Of a DNA stretch of 64,000 nucleotides, positions 62,050 through 64,000 are shown in pieces (positions within the stretch are counted from its first letter, which is position 1; every line of letters begins with the position of its first letter). This stretch comes from Gordionus sp. m RMFG-2023 (taxonomy: Eukaryota > Nematomorpha > Gordioida > Chordodea > Parachordodidae), in the NCBI RefSeq assembly GCF_954871325.1, contig NC_088776.1, positions 33,590,508 through 33,654,507 of the forward strand. The letters are read 5' to 3'. The position numbers and the translations under genes were made by a program. The notes below the pieces were generated by a model, which searched no databases, was not told the DNA's origin, and saw only the letters and a program-made list of their open reading frames with translations.

Positions 62050-63632
62050 TATCGGTTCTAGTAGAAATATTCCCCCAAATGGACCAATTTCTTTTTGAAG
62101 AAGTTGAACTTAAGGGTTGCTACTACCCTTATAGGGCACTGATAAAGTCCCTTCCACAAGCTTGATGCGGATCTGAATAATGGTTATGGAAGCCTACCAC
62201 ATATTTTGTTGTTCAATGATACCATTTTTACACCGAAAATTTATTATATCACCTAAGATGGCTTGATTGTCACCATCTGCAGAATTTCTAGTTCTTTTAT
62301 CTCATAATCTCCCTCGAATTCATTATTCGTGAGATGTTGTACTTGATATTGGTGATCTAATAAGTAAGCAGCATATCATTTTTTCTTATTTTAAACATTT
62401 ATAAATTTTCTTCTTCAGATGGAGAATCTCATTTTTTACTTAGGGATGAAGTGCATTTTTCCCTTTGAATTCTTAACAATAACATAGCTAGCGGTTTAAT
62501 TAAATTTATAAACTTTAAATTTTTTATCTACCATATACGATATGAATACTTATTTTTATTGAGCATATATCACAAACAGTTTCATCAACGACGGGCTCTT
62601 TTGCAAATTTGTATTTGTTATTCATTTTATTGATGAAGCTACCTCGTTAAACTAATCATACTTAAAATAAATAATATGGAATGTTGATTTCTGTAGCGGG
62701 AAAATACTGTACTTGGTGCATGGTTATTTTTAAAAAATTTAACAATTTTTTTAATAATAGATATGTATGAATTAAAAAACTTTATTCTTTCAAAATCCAG
62801 AAAAAATAATTGTAATGTGCGCGCGGCACATCCATAAAATTGAATATGATTAAAGGCTGATTTGGATTCTAAAATTCTCCAAGCAGTTTTCATTAGTTGT
62901 ATTATCCATAATTAAAGAATATTTTGTAAAATTTAATTTTTTTAATTATTATTAAATTGCTGGGAAATATAACCTGTAGTATGGCGATTTTTTCTGGGTA
63001 ATTAAAAATTTATAAAATACGGGAACCCTTGTCATTACCATAAAATTTATTGTTTTCATTTCGGATATTGCTCCACCCATCTGAATCAATATTTAAAGGG
63101 GAATTTTAATGTATAATACTCGCAACCTTCACTTATATATTTTCAAAAGCTTTATGGAAAGATCCCGTCAAATGTCTTCCCCATCTAGCTATAAATAGGG
63201 CGTATTCTATTAAAAAATTCTTTTATAAATGGATTTTCAGTGATAAGAAACGGTAAATTGCTAGCGAACTAACATTTCATCAAGTTTTAATTTTTCTTTG
63301 ATATTTACCCTATCTATAAAACCTTTTATACAAGATTCTTTAATTTTATTATTTATAATTTTAGATCGGTCAGTGTTTGTTATGAAGAACTCCAAATTAA
63401 ATTCTTGGGAAGTACTTAGTAATTATATTTCTTACGCAATTCAATTGATAAACAGGTTCATTAAAAAAATACATGATAATTATATATTTATTACGCAATT
63501 CAATTAAACAGGTTCATTAAAAAAATACATAATAATTATATATTTAATCAAAAATATTAAAATAACATTTATGAGTATTTGATTGGTTAAATTTTCGGAA
63601 AAATTACCTATTTGACTGGCTTACCAACCCTG
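62050..63632 (-). mobile_element. hAT transposon relic, minus strand
   Basis: The right boundary read inward is CAGGGTTGGTAAGCCAGTC, a hAT-type end, at 63632. Going inward on the minus strand: LDEMLVR then ASNLPFLITENPFIKEFFNR (63160-63290), TAWRILESKSAFNHIQFYG, CAARTLQLFFLDFERIKFF and IVKFFKNNHAPSTVF (62639-62893), and AYLLDHQYQVQHLTNNEFE (about 62290-62370). These match in order the middle and C-terminal parts of hAT transposases with a GCAAHxLNLL motif. Many frame breaks are present. The left end is unresolved: TAATCAAC at 61787-61794 is a 7-of-8 match to CAATCAAC just right of the element (63633-63640), but no matching inverted end follows it. Confidence 0.75.
63432..63546. repeat. 59-bp tandem duplication
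   Basis: Units starting TTACGCAATTCAATT at 63432 and 63491 are nearly identical; they lie inside the hAT relic. Confidence 0.85.
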
Positions 63633-64000
63633 CAATCAACTATTTGAAAAATATGATGAGAAGGAAAGGAATAATTTCCCTTTTAAATTATCTATAAAAT
63701 AAATTTAAAATGACCAAATATTAAAAATCTGAGTTATGCCATAGGATAATCAATAAAAATCTGGATAATCAAATGTTTGGATAGAAGTTGGAAAGTAAGA
63801 GATTGAAAGATCTAATTTAAAGAGTTTATGATCAATAATACAGAGAAAAGACTATAAGCAACATAAGATATGTTGCCACTATAAAGGTATTTAAAGAATA
63901 TGTATATTTACCCTTTATCGTATAAAATGCAGTAAGGAATACTATTGTAATTAATAAATTCCCATATATCTTTGTAATCCCAATCTAAAAGCGGGTTTAT

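Overview
The window is a stretch of animal (metazoan) nuclear genome, strongly A+T-rich (about three quarters by eye) and gene-poor. The one confidently identified host gene is an ephrin, the ligand of Eph receptor tyrosine kinases, and that family is animal-specific. GT-AG introns, hAT-type DNA transposons with 8-bp target duplications and many small inverted-repeat elements fit this. The species cannot be named from sequence alone; an A+T-rich invertebrate is the most that can be said.

The ephrin gene (plus strand, 38893-59625) has five coding exons: 38893-39170, 50703-50826, 57345-57522, 58196-58300 and 58721-59625. Joined, they give 1,590 nt, exactly 530 codons. All four introns keep phase, and the four conserved ephrin cysteines and the receptor-binding loop are present. 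The predicted protein has 529 residues: a long N-terminal lead before the signal sequence, a complete receptor-binding domain (about residues 83-224), a long Asn/Tyr-rich stalk, and a hydrophobic C-terminus like a GPI-anchor signal. A second exon resembling exon 1 lies at 11352-11479, with the same splice phase. It may be an alternative first exon or the remains of a paralogue. A possible terminal exon of an unidentified minus-strand gene (60446-60576) lies tail-to-tail with the ephrin gene.

Most of the rest is transposon debris and unrecognisable A+T-rich DNA. Six separate hAT transposase relics are seen (2458-2715, 5174-6906, 18173-20889, 43920-45513, 47826-48600, about 62050-63632). At least three related hAT-type MITE families occur, several copies with perfect 8-bp target duplications. 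There is also a PIF/Harbinger-like element with a hAT MITE nested in it (11755-12445), a long-arm fold-back element with another hAT MITE nested in it (25459-26909), a TIR element of unknown superfamily (33220-34079), a small TTAA-ended inverted-repeat element (9411-9610), a possible pogo/Tigger-like fragment (46717-46914) and one retroelement fragment (14895-15127). Tandem arrays lie at 22560-22925, 31010-31640 and 34105-34970.

Region by region: 1-11 kb holds hAT debris and MITEs; 11.3-12.5 kb the candidate ephrin-like exon and nested elements; 12.5-38.8 kb repeats with no confident host gene; 38.9-59.6 kb the ephrin gene, whose introns contain the hAT, pogo-like and MITE copies of that interval; 59.6-64 kb the possible minus-strand exon and a further hAT relic. 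At least 15 G or C homopolymer tracts of 8-12 bases, many exactly 12, stand out against the A+T-rich background. No rRNA, tRNA or CRISPR was found.
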